64,000 nt of DNA from Streptomyces marincola (lineage in GTDB: Bacteria; Actinomycetota; Actinomycetes; Streptomycetales; Streptomycetaceae). Location: NCBI RefSeq assembly GCF_020410765.1, contig NZ_CP084541.1:6502001-6566000 (forward strand), written 5' to 3'. Shown here piece after piece: positions 8,907-17,493 of the stretch (positions are counted from its first letter, which is position 1; the number at the start of each line of letters is the position of its first letter). The notes under the pieces were generated by a model. That model saw only the letters and a list, made by a program, of their open reading frames with translations. It was not told the origin of the DNA and did not search any database. The position numbers and the translations under genes were made by a program.

Positions 8907-8934
8907 CCGTTCAGCCCACGCCGTTCAGCCCACG
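8907..8934. repeat. Perfect 14-bp tandem duplication over the carboxyltransferase stop codon
   Basis: CCGTTCAGCCCACG at 8907-8920 is repeated exactly at 8921-8934. The second copy contains the TGA stop of the minus-strand carboxyltransferase (8925-8927). It duplicates the last codons and the stop just past the gene end, as left by a slippage event. The rest of the 295-bp gap (8630-8924) shows nothing further. Confidence 0.8.
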
Positions 8935-10256
8935 GGCACGATGCCGCGGGCGACACCGAGGCCGACGAGGTCCTGCGGTCGCAGCCGCAGTTGCTCGGCC
9001 GTCGACGCGACCTCGTCGGGACCGCGCTTGAACACGGCCGCCGCGCGCTCGGGCGCCACCACCGCGTAGTAGCTGTCGGGGGTCACCCACATGTGCCCCA
9101 CCGAGGTCAGGGCGGCGGCGCCGCCCGAGCCGCCCTCGCCGACGAGCAGCGTCGTCACCGGGATCCGCGCCCCCGCGACCGCCGCGAGCGCTTCCGCGAT
9201 CGCCGGGCCCACGCCCTCCCGTTCGGCCTCGGCGTCGTCGGCCGCCCCCGGCGTGTCCACCAGCGTGAGCACGGGCACCGCGAGCCGGTCCGCGAGCGTC
9301 AGCAGCCGCGTCGCGGCGCGGAACCCGGCCGGCCGCGTGGCCGTGCCGCGCTGCGCCACGTACGCGACGCTGCGCCCGCCGCGCAGCCCGAACCCGCACA
9401 GCAGCCCGGGATCCGGCGCGGCCAGCTGCGCGCGTTCGGTGAAGTACGCGCGCAGGTAGGCCTCCGCGCCGGGCCGCGACGGTTCCCGCGCCCGTTGCAC
9501 CGCCTCCCACCCGGTGGCCGGCGGGGGCACGGCGCGCAGCGCCGCGGGCGGCTCGGCGGGGCCCGCCGCCGGCGTCGTCAGCAGCCGCAGCCAGCGCGCG
9601 GCCGACGCGCCGAGCCCGGCGGCCGGCACGATCTCGTCGATGTGACCGGCCGCGAACTGCCCCTCGGCGGTGTAGGCCCGCGAGTCCTCGCCCGGTGGCC
9701 TGACCCGGGACCCGGCGAAACCGATCTGGGCCCCCGGCAGGGCGACCCGCACATCCGCGCCCGCGCCCAGAGCCGCCCATCCGCCGCCGGTGACCGGCCC
9801 CGCGAGCACCGCCAGGTGCGGCAGGCCGGCGGCCCGCAGCCGGACGAGCTGGCGTGCGACGCGCTGCAACTGGGTGAGCGCGCACATGCCCTCCTGGAGT
9901 CGGCTGCCGCCGCTCGCGATGAGGGAGACCACGGGGAGACCCAGGTCACGGGCCGTGATGAAGGCGTTCTCGACGCGTTCCCCGGTGCTCTCGCCGATGG
10001 AGCCGCCGAGGAAGCCGAACTCGAAGGCGACCAGGACCGCTTCCGTGCCCCCGACGTCCCCGATGCCGCAGACCACGGCCTCCGCCTCGCCGGTGCGCTC
10101 GCGCGCCCGGGCCCGCGAACGGCCGTACCCGTCCCAGCCGAGCGGTCCGTCTCCGGCGGTGTCCCCGGTCCGCTCCGGCAGCCCGGTGAACGTGGCGGTG
10201 AGCGCCGCGATCAGCTCGCGCGCGGGCAGTGCCCTTCCGGTGGCGGCCGACGTCAC
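8925..10256 (-). CDS. Acyl-CoA carboxyltransferase with fused alpha and beta halves (AccD/AccA-like)
   Basis: A 443-residue carboxyltransferase. The N-terminal half has the AccD-type crotonase fold (FEFGFLGGSIGESTGER, LPVVSLIASGGSRLQEG), and the C-terminal half has AccA-type motifs (LTLVDTPGAADDAEAEREGVG, LVGEGGSGGAAAL). Such enzymes move CO2 from carboxybiotin to an acyl-CoA. The GTG at 10256 overlaps the TGA of matB (GTGA), so the two are translationally coupled. Supply or balancing of malonyl-CoA is the natural joint role with matB. No biotin carboxylase or biotin carrier lies nearby, so it must borrow one or run in the decarboxylating direction. Confidence 0.8.
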   Translation of the reverse strand: MTSAATGRALPARELIAALTATFTGLPERTGDTAGDGPLGWDGYGRSRARARERTGEAEAVVCGIGDVGGTEAVLVAFEFGFLGGSIGESTGERVENAFITARDLGLPVVSLIASGGSRLQEGMCALTQLQRVARQLVRLRAAGLPHLAVLAGPVTGGGWAALGAGADVRVALPGAQIGFAGSRVRPPGEDSRAYTAEGQFAAGHIDEIVPAAGLGASAARWLRLLTTPAAGPAEPPAALRAVPPPATGWEAVQRAREPSRPGAEAYLRAYFTERAQLAAPDPGLLCGFGLRGGRSVAYVAQRGTATRPAGFRAATRLLTLADRLAVPVLTLVDTPGAADDAEAEREGVGPAIAEALAAVAGARIPVTTLLVGEGGSGGAAALTSVGHMWVTPDSYYAVVAPERAAAVFKRGPDEVASTAEQLRLRPQDLVGLGVARGIVPVG

Positions 10257-11704
10257 GCCAGCTCCCGCTTGAGCACCTTGCCCATGTCGTTGCGGGGCAG
10301 CGCCGACAGGAACCTGACATCCCGGGGGCGCTTGTGGGACGCGAGCTGCCCGGCCACGTGGTCGGTCAGCTCCTCGGCGGACGGCGGGCTCGCCGCGTCC
10401 CTGGGCACGATCCAGGCGACGATCTTCTCGCCGAGATCGGGATCGGGGGCCGCGGTGACCGCGGCCTCGGCGACCGAGGGGTGGGCGAGCAGCACGTTCT
10501 CGATCTCGCCCGCGCCGATCTTGTAGCCGCCCGACTTGATGAGGTCGGTCGACTTGCGCCCCACGATCCGGTACCGGCCGGCCGCGTCCCGTGTCGCCAT
10601 GTCGCCGGTGCGGAACCAGTCGCCGTCGAACGCCTCGGCGGTGGCGTCGGGGCGCCCCAGGTACGCGGTGAAGAGGTTCGGGCCGCGGACCTGGATCTCG
10701 CCGACCGTCTCGCCGTCGCCTCCGGTCACCGGCTGCCCGGCCTCGTCCACCAGGCGCACCTCCACCCCGGGCAGCGGCACGCCGACCGTGCCGGTGGCGG
10801 GGGGCGCGTCGGCGCGGACGCTGGTGTTCATCAACGTCTCGGTCATGCCGTAGCGTTCGATGACGCGGCGGCCCGTCGCCGCCTCGATCCGCTCGTGGTC
10901 GGTCACCGGCAGCGGCGCCGACCCCGAGACCAGCAGGCGCGCCCCACCGAGCGCCGCGGCGAGGCGCGGGTCCCCGCCGACCGCCTCGGCCAGCCGGTGG
11001 TACATCGTCGGCACCCCGAACAGCATGGTGCCCCCGGCCGACAGCGCCTCGGCGACCCCGTCCGTCGAGAACTTGCCGAGGTGCCGCACCGTGCCGCCGC
11101 GCCGCAGCGGGCCGAGCACGCCGAGCACCAGGCCGTGCACGTGGAACAGCGGGAGCGCGTGCACCACGGTGTCCTCCGCGGTCCACTGCCACGCGTCGGC
11201 CAGCGCGTCGAGCGTGCTGGCCAGCGCCCGCGGGGAGAGCACGACGCCCTTGGGCGGACCCGTGGTGCCCGAGGTGTACACGATCAGGGCGGGCCGCTCC
11301 GGGTCCGCCGCCCGGGCCGGCCCGCCGGGGGGCGCGACCGCGCCGGGACCGGGGTCGAGCTGGGCGTCGAGCCGGGGCAGCGCGGCCAGCGGCCCCGGCA
11401 GCGTGTCACCTGCGGCGGCGAGCACCAGCGACGGGCCGCTGTCGGTCACGATGTGCGCCAGCTCGCGGTGGCCGATCCTGGGGTTGACGGGCACGACCGG
11501 CACGCTCGCGAGCAGTGCCGCCACCGTGGCGACGGCCGTGTGCGGCGTGGGCGTCGCCCACAGCGCGACGCGCTGGTGCCCGGCGAGCCGCTGGGCCAGT
11601 GCCCCGGCGGCCGAGTGCAGTCGCGCGTGGCTGAGTATCCGGTCGCCGAAGTGCAGGGCGGGCTTGGCCGACTGGCCGGCCGACTCGGGGAACAGTGGGC
11701 TCAT
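10253..11704 (-). CDS. matB: Malonyl-CoA synthetase MatB (acyl-AMP-forming)
   Basis: A 483-residue ANL-superfamily enzyme that makes malonyl- or methylmalonyl-CoA from the free acid, ATP and CoA. YTSGTTGPPKG (about 143-153) binds ATP, RYGMTETLMNTS is the acid-adenylating A5 motif, RTGDMATRD the hinge region, and NDMGKVLKREL near the C-terminus carries the catalytic Lys. Long stretches match the Streptomyces coelicolor MatB sequence as I remember it. ATG 11704 is chosen because the homologue begins MSxLFP; two further in-frame ATGs at 11710 and 11713 are possible. TTGACG at 11747-11742 on the minus strand may be the -35. The enzyme feeds polyketide and fatty-acid extender units. Confidence 0.88.
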   Translation of the reverse strand: MSPLFPESAGQSAKPALHFGDRILSHARLHSAAGALAQRLAGHQRVALWATPTPHTAVATVAALLASVPVVPVNPRIGHRELAHIVTDSGPSLVLAAAGDTLPGPLAALPRLDAQLDPGPGAVAPPGGPARAADPERPALIVYTSGTTGPPKGVVLSPRALASTLDALADAWQWTAEDTVVHALPLFHVHGLVLGVLGPLRRGGTVRHLGKFSTDGVAEALSAGGTMLFGVPTMYHRLAEAVGGDPRLAAALGGARLLVSGSAPLPVTDHERIEAATGRRVIERYGMTETLMNTSVRADAPPATGTVGVPLPGVEVRLVDEAGQPVTGGDGETVGEIQVRGPNLFTAYLGRPDATAEAFDGDWFRTGDMATRDAAGRYRIVGRKSTDLIKSGGYKIGAGEIENVLLAHPSVAEAAVTAAPDPDLGEKIVAWIVPRDAASPPSAEELTDHVAGQLASHKRPRDVRFLSALPRNDMGKVLKRELA

Positions 11705-11934
11705 TCGCATCATGCTAGTGCCGCGTCAGTCGGGGTTTGCCCGTCAAGGAGCGGCGATCCGGTGCGGTGCGTCGCAAGGCGCCGGATCGCCCTCGTGCTG
11801 GGCGCACTGGGGTGATGCGGCAACGCGGCGATGGGGGCACCTCCCGGCCGCCGGGCCGGGGGACGTGCCGGGCGTCGCGACGGGGCGAACCTTGGCTGAC
11901 GGGGCATAGAGGTAGCCGCCGTGGGCGCGGCGGC

Positions 11935-12705
11935 TCAACCGCCGCTGACGGCCTGCGGGAACAGGGCCCGGAACGCCTCCCCCGAGTTGCCGACGCCGTG
12001 GGCGAACGGGTTGTCGAAATACCAGACCAGGAACAGCAGGAAGGCGAGCAGGGCGCTGAACATCCCGGCGAGCAGCAACTCCCGTCCGGAGCGCTGGATC
12101 TGGAGGGTGAACACCATGCCGACCGTGACGGCGGCCCCGGCGACCAGGCCGATCCAGACCACGGGGGGCATCGTCGGCTCGGCGCTGTCCCCGCGTCCCA
12201 CCCGCGCCTCGTCCGCGGTGGCCACCTGGTCGATCATGCCCTGGTAGGCCTGCGCCTCGCGGACGGTCTTCGGATCCTGGCCCAGCACCACGCCGCGCAG
12301 CTGCTTGAGCAGTTCGTCGCCCTCCGAGGTCAGTTCGCCGTGCTCGACCATGTAGTCCCACTCGTCGTCGACCGTGTGGGCGACGTAGGCGTGCACGTCC
12401 GCCCGGATGCGGTCGCGCGTCTCGGCGGGGAACACCCCGGCGCGCTCGCCGACTTCGTACAGCGCCTGCGCCTCCTGCCGCACCCACTCGTCCGCCGCGC
12501 CGCGGGCCTCCCAGACACCCGCGATGGCCAGGCCGAGCACGATGGCGTACACGACGCCGATCATCATCGTCATGTACTCGATGACGTCGGGTGTCTCCGA
12601 CGGATCGTCGTCCTGCCCCGCCCGCCGCTGCCGCAGGACGACGGCGACGACGACGAGCAGGCAGGTGGCGCCGACCGCGATCGCCAGCACGAGCCATTCG
12701 GACAC
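11935..12705 (-). CDS. DUF4239 (bestrophin-like) membrane protein
   Basis: A 256-residue protein with four likely transmembrane segments: residues 3-24, about 45-62, 184-205 and 213-232. A central soluble domain of about 115 residues lies between helices 2 and 3. The motif EYMTMMIGVVYAIVLGLAI and the overall layout match DUF4239. GTG 12705 is preceded by AGGAGG at ideal spacing. It starts 8 bp after the proline-rich secreted protein, so both are very likely co-transcribed. Its function is unknown; similarity to bestrophin-type channels is only a family label. Confidence 0.8.
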   Translation of the reverse strand: MSEWLVLAIAVGATCLLVVVAVVLRQRRAGQDDDPSETPDVIEYMTMMIGVVYAIVLGLAIAGVWEARGAADEWVRQEAQALYEVGERAGVFPAETRDRIRADVHAYVAHTVDDEWDYMVEHGELTSEGDELLKQLRGVVLGQDPKTVREAQAYQGMIDQVATADEARVGRGDSAEPTMPPVVWIGLVAGAAVTVGMVFTLQIQRSGRELLLAGMFSALLAFLLFLVWYFDNPFAHGVGNSGEAFRALFPQAVSGG

Positions 12706-12713
12706 GGGGCCTC

Positions 12714-13418
12714 CTAGGTGCCGCCCGAACGGGTGCCGGGGCGGGAACGGGGACGCAGGGCCGCCGCCGCCAGGACGGCGGGGGCCACGATGAGCAGCGT
12801 TCTGGTGGTCAGCGGGCTGCCGCCGCCCGGGGGTTCTGACGTGGTGGGCGGCGGCGGGGGAACGGACAGGACGGCGGGGGCCGTGGCCGGTGGGCCGGGC
12901 TCCGGCTCCGGCGGTTCCTGCGGCGGTGGCTCGGGCGGCTCGGGAGCGGGGGGCGGCGCCGGCTCGGGAGCCGGCCGCGGGGGCGGCGGCGCGGGGGCGC
13001 CTTCCGACGGTGCGGCCGGTTGCGGCGCCGGCTCGGGCGAGGGCGGCGGTGGCGCCGGGGGAGGGGACGGCGCGGGGGGCGGTGGGCTGGGCGTCGGAGG
13101 CTCGGGCGGCGGCGGAGGCTCGGGCGGCGGGCTCGGCTCCGGCGGCGGCGGAGTCGGCTTCGGCGGCGGTGGCGGAATGGGGGGTGGCGGTGGCGGAACG
13201 GGGGGCGGTGGCGGACAGGGCAGCAGCCAGGAAAGGGGCGGCGGCCAGGGGCACGGCGGCGGCCACGGCCAGTCGCCGAGGGCGGGCGCGGAGGCCGTGG
13301 CCGTCCCGGAGCCGGCGCCCGCGAGGACGAGCGCCGCGCACGCGGTCGCGGCGCTCACCCGGAGTGCGTGCAGCCTCTTCGTCACGGAGCGATCCTGCGC
13401 CCGCGCCGCGAACGGCAT
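12714..13418 (-). CDS. Extremely proline-rich surface protein with C-terminal membrane anchor
   Basis: A 234-residue protein of three parts. An N-terminal signal peptide ends near ATASA (about residue 43). A stretch of about 150 residues is mostly Pro with scattered Glu, Ala and Lys, including uninterrupted runs of six Pro. The C-terminus has one hydrophobic helix (TLLIVAPAVLAAAAL) followed by an Arg-rich tail, as in cell-surface anchored proteins. A GTG about 12 codons downstream (VTKRLHALRV) is an alternative start. The composition resembles extensin-like spacers that cross cell walls. Proline-only content is hard to translate without EF-P. Likely in one transcript with the DUF4239 gene. 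No enzymatic domain is present. Confidence 0.7.
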   Translation of the reverse strand: MPFAARAQDRSVTKRLHALRVSAATACAALVLAGAGSGTATASAPALGDWPWPPPCPWPPPLSWLLPCPPPPPVPPPPPPIPPPPPKPTPPPPEPSPPPEPPPPPEPPTPSPPPPAPSPPPAPPPPSPEPAPQPAAPSEGAPAPPPPRPAPEPAPPPAPEPPEPPPQEPPEPEPGPPATAPAVLSVPPPPPTTSEPPGGGSPLTTRTLLIVAPAVLAAAALRPRSRPGTRSGGT

Positions 13419-13508
13419 GAGGGCCTTGACGGTAATTCCCCTGATCGGGTGAAGATCGCGTCCGGTGACGGGACACAGGACCCCGACGGGCCCGGCGGGG
13501 GCGGTGGT

Positions 13509-14717
13509 TCAGGAGCCCAGCAGCGCGCCCGGGGCATCGAGCGCGGCCCGGACGGCGAAGCGCGCCGCGCCGAGCAGGGGGCCGTCTGGCCCGAGCGGAG
13601 AAGCGGTCACCGGCACGGGGGTGGCGCGGCCGTCCGCGGCGACGGCGGTGCGCCGCGCGAGTTCCCTGCGCACGGGCGGCAGGAGCCAGGGGGCGAGCCG
13701 GGCGAGCGCCCCGCCGATCACGACCTGGCCCGGGTCGAACAGGTTGACCGCGCCGGACAGCGCGATGCCGAGCGCGGCGCCGGCCTGCCGCACGGCGCGC
13801 AGGGCCCGCGCCTCGCCCGCCTCGCACCGTTCGGTCAGCGCGCCGAGCCGGACGCCTGGCCCGGGTTCCAGCCCGGCCGCGCGCAGGACGGCTTCCACGC
13901 CCGCGTACGTCTCCAGGCAGCCGCGCCCGCCGCACGTGCACGGGCGGCCCTCGGGCCGCACCGGCAGGTGCCCCAGCTCGCCGGCGAACCCGTGCGCTCC
14001 GCGCAGCAGTTCCCCTTCGAAGACCAGGGCGGCGCCGATGCCGATCTCGGCGGAGACGTGCACGAAGGTGTCGGGCCCCGCGCCGGGCGGCGTGTGGTGG
14101 GCCGACCACAGTTCCGCGAGGGCGCCGAGGTTGGCCTCGTTCTCCACGGTGACCGGGCCGAGCCCGCCGGGCAGGGCCGCCGCGAGGTCGGTGTGGTGCC
14201 AGCCGAGGTTCGGGGCCCGCAGCACCGTCGCCGCGTCGCGGGCGACCAGCCCCGGCACGGCCACGGTCAGGCCGGCCGGGCGCAGCCCGAGCGCCGCCGC
14301 CTCGCCCGCGGCGGCGCCGAGCATGTCGTCCAGCGTCCCGAGCACGCGGGCGGGCGCGCTGTCCTGGTTGCGCGTCGCGCGCGCGGTACGGACCCGCACG
14401 TCCCCGCGCAGGTCCATCACGCAGACGGCCAGGTGGTCCACGCCGATCTCGGCGCCGATACCGCACGGGCCGCGGTCGGTCAGCAGCAGCTGGGTGCCGG
14501 GTCGGCCCACGGCACCCGAACGGCCCGGGCCCCGTTCGACGAGGAGGCCGCCGCGCAGCAGCTCGTCGACCAGGGTCGAGACCGCCGCCCTGGTGAGGCC
14601 GATCTCGGCGGCGACGGCCGCCCGTGAGAGCGGGCCGCCGCCGGCCAGGGCGTGGAGCACGCGCGACAGGTTGCGCTGCCGCATCTCCTGCTGCGCCTTC
14701 GGCGCCGGCTGGGCCAC
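13509..14717 (-). CDS. xylR: ROK-family transcriptional repressor of xylose genes (XylR type)
   Basis: A 402-residue regulator. An N-terminal winged helix-turn-helix (GGPLSRAAVAAEIGLTRAAVSTLVDELL) is followed by a ROK sugar-sensor domain with the CTCGGRGCLETY zinc-binding motif and the VENEANLGALAE segment. GTG 14717 has GAGGA upstream and lies 8 bp after the xylulokinase stop. Position in one operon with xylB and facing xylA indicates a xylose-responsive repressor; the palindrome at 16225-16249 is the likely target. The symbol rests on context. Confidence 0.82.
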   Translation of the reverse strand: MAQPAPKAQQEMRQRNLSRVLHALAGGGPLSRAAVAAEIGLTRAAVSTLVDELLRGGLLVERGPGRSGAVGRPGTQLLLTDRGPCGIGAEIGVDHLAVCVMDLRGDVRVRTARATRNQDSAPARVLGTLDDMLGAAAGEAAALGLRPAGLTVAVPGLVARDAATVLRAPNLGWHHTDLAAALPGGLGPVTVENEANLGALAELWSAHHTPPGAGPDTFVHVSAEIGIGAALVFEGELLRGAHGFAGELGHLPVRPEGRPCTCGGRGCLETYAGVEAVLRAAGLEPGPGVRLGALTERCEAGEARALRAVRQAGAALGIALSGAVNLFDPGQVVIGGALARLAPWLLPPVRRELARRTAVAADGRATPVPVTASPLGPDGPLLGAARFAVRAALDAPGALLGS

Positions 14718-14725
14718 GGCCGTCC

Positions 14726-16159
14726 TCAGCGCCGCCGCAGCAGCGCGTCCGCGTCGCCGAGCGTGGCGTCGAGCCTGGCCAGGGCCTCGTCGTCGCGCGG
14801 GACGGCCCCGTACTCGGGACCGGCCGCGGTGTCCCACTCCCGGGAGACGGCGGCCGGGTCCCGCCCGAGCAGCAGCCCGGCGGCCTGGGCGGCGGCGCCG
14901 AGGGCGACGAGTTCGTCCGCGTGCGGCACCGTCACCGGGCGGCCCGAGAGCCGCCGCACGGTCTCCCGCCAGGCGGTGCCCCGCGCGCCGCCGCCGATGA
15001 GCAGGATCGGCGCGTCCGGTTCCGCGGTGTCGTCGAGCACGAGCCCGAGCGCGCGGAGCAGGGCGAACACGGCGCCGTCGTAGGCGGCCTGGAGCAGCTG
15101 CCCGCCGGTCGTGGAGTGCCGCAGACCGTGCACGAGGCCGGACGCGTACGGCAGGTCGGGGGTGCGTTCGCCGTCGAGGAACGGCAGCACCACCGCGGAC
15201 CCGCCGGGCTCGGTCGCCTCCCGGTCGAGACCGAGCAGCGCCGCGAACCGGTCGACGGCCTGGGTGCAGTTCAGCGTGCAGGCCAGCGGCAGCCACGCGC
15301 GGCCCGCGTCCGCGAACCCGGCCACGATCCCGCTCGGGTCGGCCGGCCGGCGCTCACTGACCGCGTAGACCGTGCCGGACGTGCCCAGGCTGAGCACGGG
15401 CCGGCCGGGGCCGAGCCCGAGGCCGAGCGCGCCCGCCATGTTGTCGCCCGTGCCCGCCGCGACCAGGATGCCCTCGGGCAGCGGCAGGCCCTTGGCCACC
15501 GTGCCCGCCGGCTCGCCCGGCCCGACGACGCGCGGCAGCAGGTCGGGGTCGAGGCCGACGTGCGCCAGGATCCGCTCGTCGTAGCTCTCGGTCGCCGTCG
15601 ACCACCAGCCGCTGCCCGAGGCGTCGCCCCGGTCGGTCGTGCCGCCCCGCACCCCCTGGCCGGTGAGGCGTCCGGTCAGGTAGTCGTGCGGCAGGCGCAC
15701 GGCCCGCGTCGCGGCGGCGGCGTCCGGCTCGTTCTCGCGCAGCCAGGCCCACTTGGTCACGGTGAACGACGCGGGCGGCACGCTGCCGGCGCGCCGCGCC
15801 CACTCCTCGGGGCCGCCGAGCTCCGCGATGAGGCGGTCGCGCTGCGGCGCGGAACGCGTGTCGTTCCACAGGAGCGCGTTGCGCACCGGGCGGCCGTCCG
15901 CGTCGAGGGTGACCAGGCCGTGCTGCTGGCCGGCGACCGAGACGGCCGCCGCCTGCTGGGCGGCGGGCCCGCACTGCTCCAGCGCCTGGGACAGTGCCCG
16001 CCACCACTGCTCGGGGTCGCTGTCGTGTTCTTCGGTCACCACGTGCGGCGCCTGGCCGCGGGCCACGACCGTGCCGGTCGCGGTGTCCACCACGAGCGCC
16101 TTGGTGGATTGCGTGGAACTGTCCACGCCGATGACGAGTGGTCCGTCCGGTGCAGCCAT
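14726..16159 (-). CDS. xylB: Xylulokinase
   Basis: A 477-residue FGGY-family sugar kinase that phosphorylates D-xylulose to xylulose-5-phosphate for the pentose phosphate pathway. VIGVDSSTQSTKALVVD is the N-terminal phosphate motif, VAGQQHGLV and LLWNDTR belong to the sugar site, GTGDNMAGALG carries the catalytic Asp, and GGGARGTAWRE is the C-terminal FGGY signature. AGAGAGGA lies about 9 bp before ATG 16159. It is divergent from xylA and followed by the ROK repressor. Confidence 0.93.
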   Translation of the reverse strand: MAAPDGPLVIGVDSSTQSTKALVVDTATGTVVARGQAPHVVTEEHDSDPEQWWRALSQALEQCGPAAQQAAAVSVAGQQHGLVTLDADGRPVRNALLWNDTRSAPQRDRLIAELGGPEEWARRAGSVPPASFTVTKWAWLRENEPDAAAATRAVRLPHDYLTGRLTGQGVRGGTTDRGDASGSGWWSTATESYDERILAHVGLDPDLLPRVVGPGEPAGTVAKGLPLPEGILVAAGTGDNMAGALGLGLGPGRPVLSLGTSGTVYAVSERRPADPSGIVAGFADAGRAWLPLACTLNCTQAVDRFAALLGLDREATEPGGSAVVLPFLDGERTPDLPYASGLVHGLRHSTTGGQLLQAAYDGAVFALLRALGLVLDDTAEPDAPILLIGGGARGTAWRETVRRLSGRPVTVPHADELVALGAAAQAAGLLLGRDPAAVSREWDTAAGPEYGAVPRDDEALARLDATLGDADALLRRR

Positions 16160-16224
16160 GAGCGCGGTCCTCTCTGACAGGCCGGGGCAGGGGCCTGGAT
16201 TCCCCAGGGATGCCTGTGCATACT

Positions 16225-16249
16225 AATTTGTCAACGGCCATGACGAAAT
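16225..16249. promoter_or_regulatory. Putative xylose operator between xylB and xylA
   Basis: AATTTGTCA (16225-16233) and TGACGAAAT (16241-16249) form an imperfect 9-bp inverted repeat with 7 pairs matched across a 7-bp spacer. It sits in the only intergenic space shared by the divergent xylB and xylA genes and in the most A/T-rich part of it. TTGACA on the minus strand (16235-16230) may be a -35 element. The ROK repressor is the expected binder. Confidence 0.55.
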
Positions 16250-16270
16250 ACTGGGGAGCGAGGAGCCGCC

Positions 16271-17443
16271 ATGTCATTCCAGCCCACACCCGCGGACAAG
16301 TTCAGCTTCGGTCTGTGGACCGTCGGCTGGCAGGGGCGTGACCCGTTCGGCGACGCCACCCGCCCTGCCCTCGACCCGGCCGAGTCCGTCACCCGGCTCG
16401 CCGAGCTCGGCGCCTACGGTGTGACCTTCCACGACGACGACCTGATCCCCTTCGGCGCGTCGCAGAGCGAGCGCGAGGGGCACATCAAGCGGTTCAGGCA
16501 GGCCCTGGACGCCACCGGGATGGCCGTGCCGATGGCCACGACCAACCTCTTCACGCACCCTGTCTTCAAGGACGGCGCCTTCACGGCCAACGACCGGGAC
16601 GTGCGGCGTTACGCGCTGCGCAAGACGATGCGCAACATCGACCTCGCGGCCGAGCTGGGCGCCGAGACCTACGTCGCGTGGGGTGGCCGCGAGGGCGCGG
16701 AGTCCGGGGCGGCCAAGGACGTCAGGGCCGCGCTCGACCGGTTCAAGGAAGCGTTCGACCTGCTGGCCGAGTACGTCACCGAGCAGGGCTACAACCTGCG
16801 CTTCGCGCTGGAGCCCAAGCCGAACGAGCCGCGCGGCGACATCCTGCTGCCCACCGTCGGGCACGCCCTGGCGTTCATCGAGCGGCTGGAGCGGCCCGAG
16901 CTGTTCGGCGTCAACCCCGAGGTGGGGCACGAGCAGATGGCCGGGCTCAACTTCCCGCACGGCATCGCGCAGGCGCTGTGGGCGGGCAAGCTGTTCCACA
17001 TCGACCTCAACGGGCAGAACGGCATCAAGTTCGACCAGGACCTGCGGTTCGGAGCGGGCGACCTGAGGTCCGCCTTCTGGCTGGTCGACCTGCTGGAGTC
17101 GGCCGGTTACCAGGGCCCGCGCCACTTCGACTTCAAGCCGCCGCGGACCGAGGACTTCGACGGGGTGTGGGCGTCGGCCGCGGGCTGCATGCGCACCTAC
17201 CTGATCCTCAAGGAGCGCGCCGCCGCCTTCCGCGCCGACCCCGCCGTGCAGGAGGCGCTGCGCGCCTCCCGCGTCGACGAGCTGGCCAGGCCGACCCTGG
17301 AGCCCGGCGAGACCCCGGCCGCGCTGCTCGCCGACAGCTCCGCGTTCGAGGACTTCGACCCGGAGGCCGCCGGCCGCCGCGCCATGGCCTTCGAGGCCCT
17401 GGACCAGCTGGCGACCGACCACCTGCTGGCCGCCCGCGGCTGA
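16271..17443 (+). CDS. xylA: Xylose isomerase
   Basis: A 390-residue class I (actinomycete) xylose isomerase that converts D-xylose to D-xylulose in the cytoplasm. VTFHDDDL contains the catalytic His near residue 54, EPKPNEPRGD the metal-binding Glu and catalytic Lys, NPEVGHEQMAG and HIDLNGQ the next metal ligands, and HFDFKPPRT the C-terminal ligand. GAGGAG precedes ATG 16271 by 6 bp. Length and motifs are normal. Divergent from xylB and the ROK regulator. Confidence 0.97.
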   Translation: MSFQPTPADKFSFGLWTVGWQGRDPFGDATRPALDPAESVTRLAELGAYGVTFHDDDLIPFGASQSEREGHIKRFRQALDATGMAVPMATTNLFTHPVFKDGAFTANDRDVRRYALRKTMRNIDLAAELGAETYVAWGGREGAESGAAKDVRAALDRFKEAFDLLAEYVTEQGYNLRFALEPKPNEPRGDILLPTVGHALAFIERLERPELFGVNPEVGHEQMAGLNFPHGIAQALWAGKLFHIDLNGQNGIKFDQDLRFGAGDLRSAFWLVDLLESAGYQGPRHFDFKPPRTEDFDGVWASAAGCMRTYLILKERAAAFRADPAVQEALRASRVDELARPTLEPGETPAALLADSSAFEDFDPEAAGRRAMAFEALDQLATDHLLAARG

Positions 17444-17462
17444 CGCGGGACGGCCCGGCGCC

Positions 17463-17493
17463 GGCGCCCCCGGTTCAGGCGGCCGGGGGCGCC
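17463..17493. terminator. Bidirectional hairpin terminator between xylA and the LacI gene
   Basis: GGCGCCCCCGG and CCGGGGGCGCC are perfect 11-bp arms around a 9-nt loop, 20 bp after the xylA stop. The hairpin overlaps the last codons and stop of the convergent LacI gene, so it can serve both transcripts. Confidence 0.6.
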
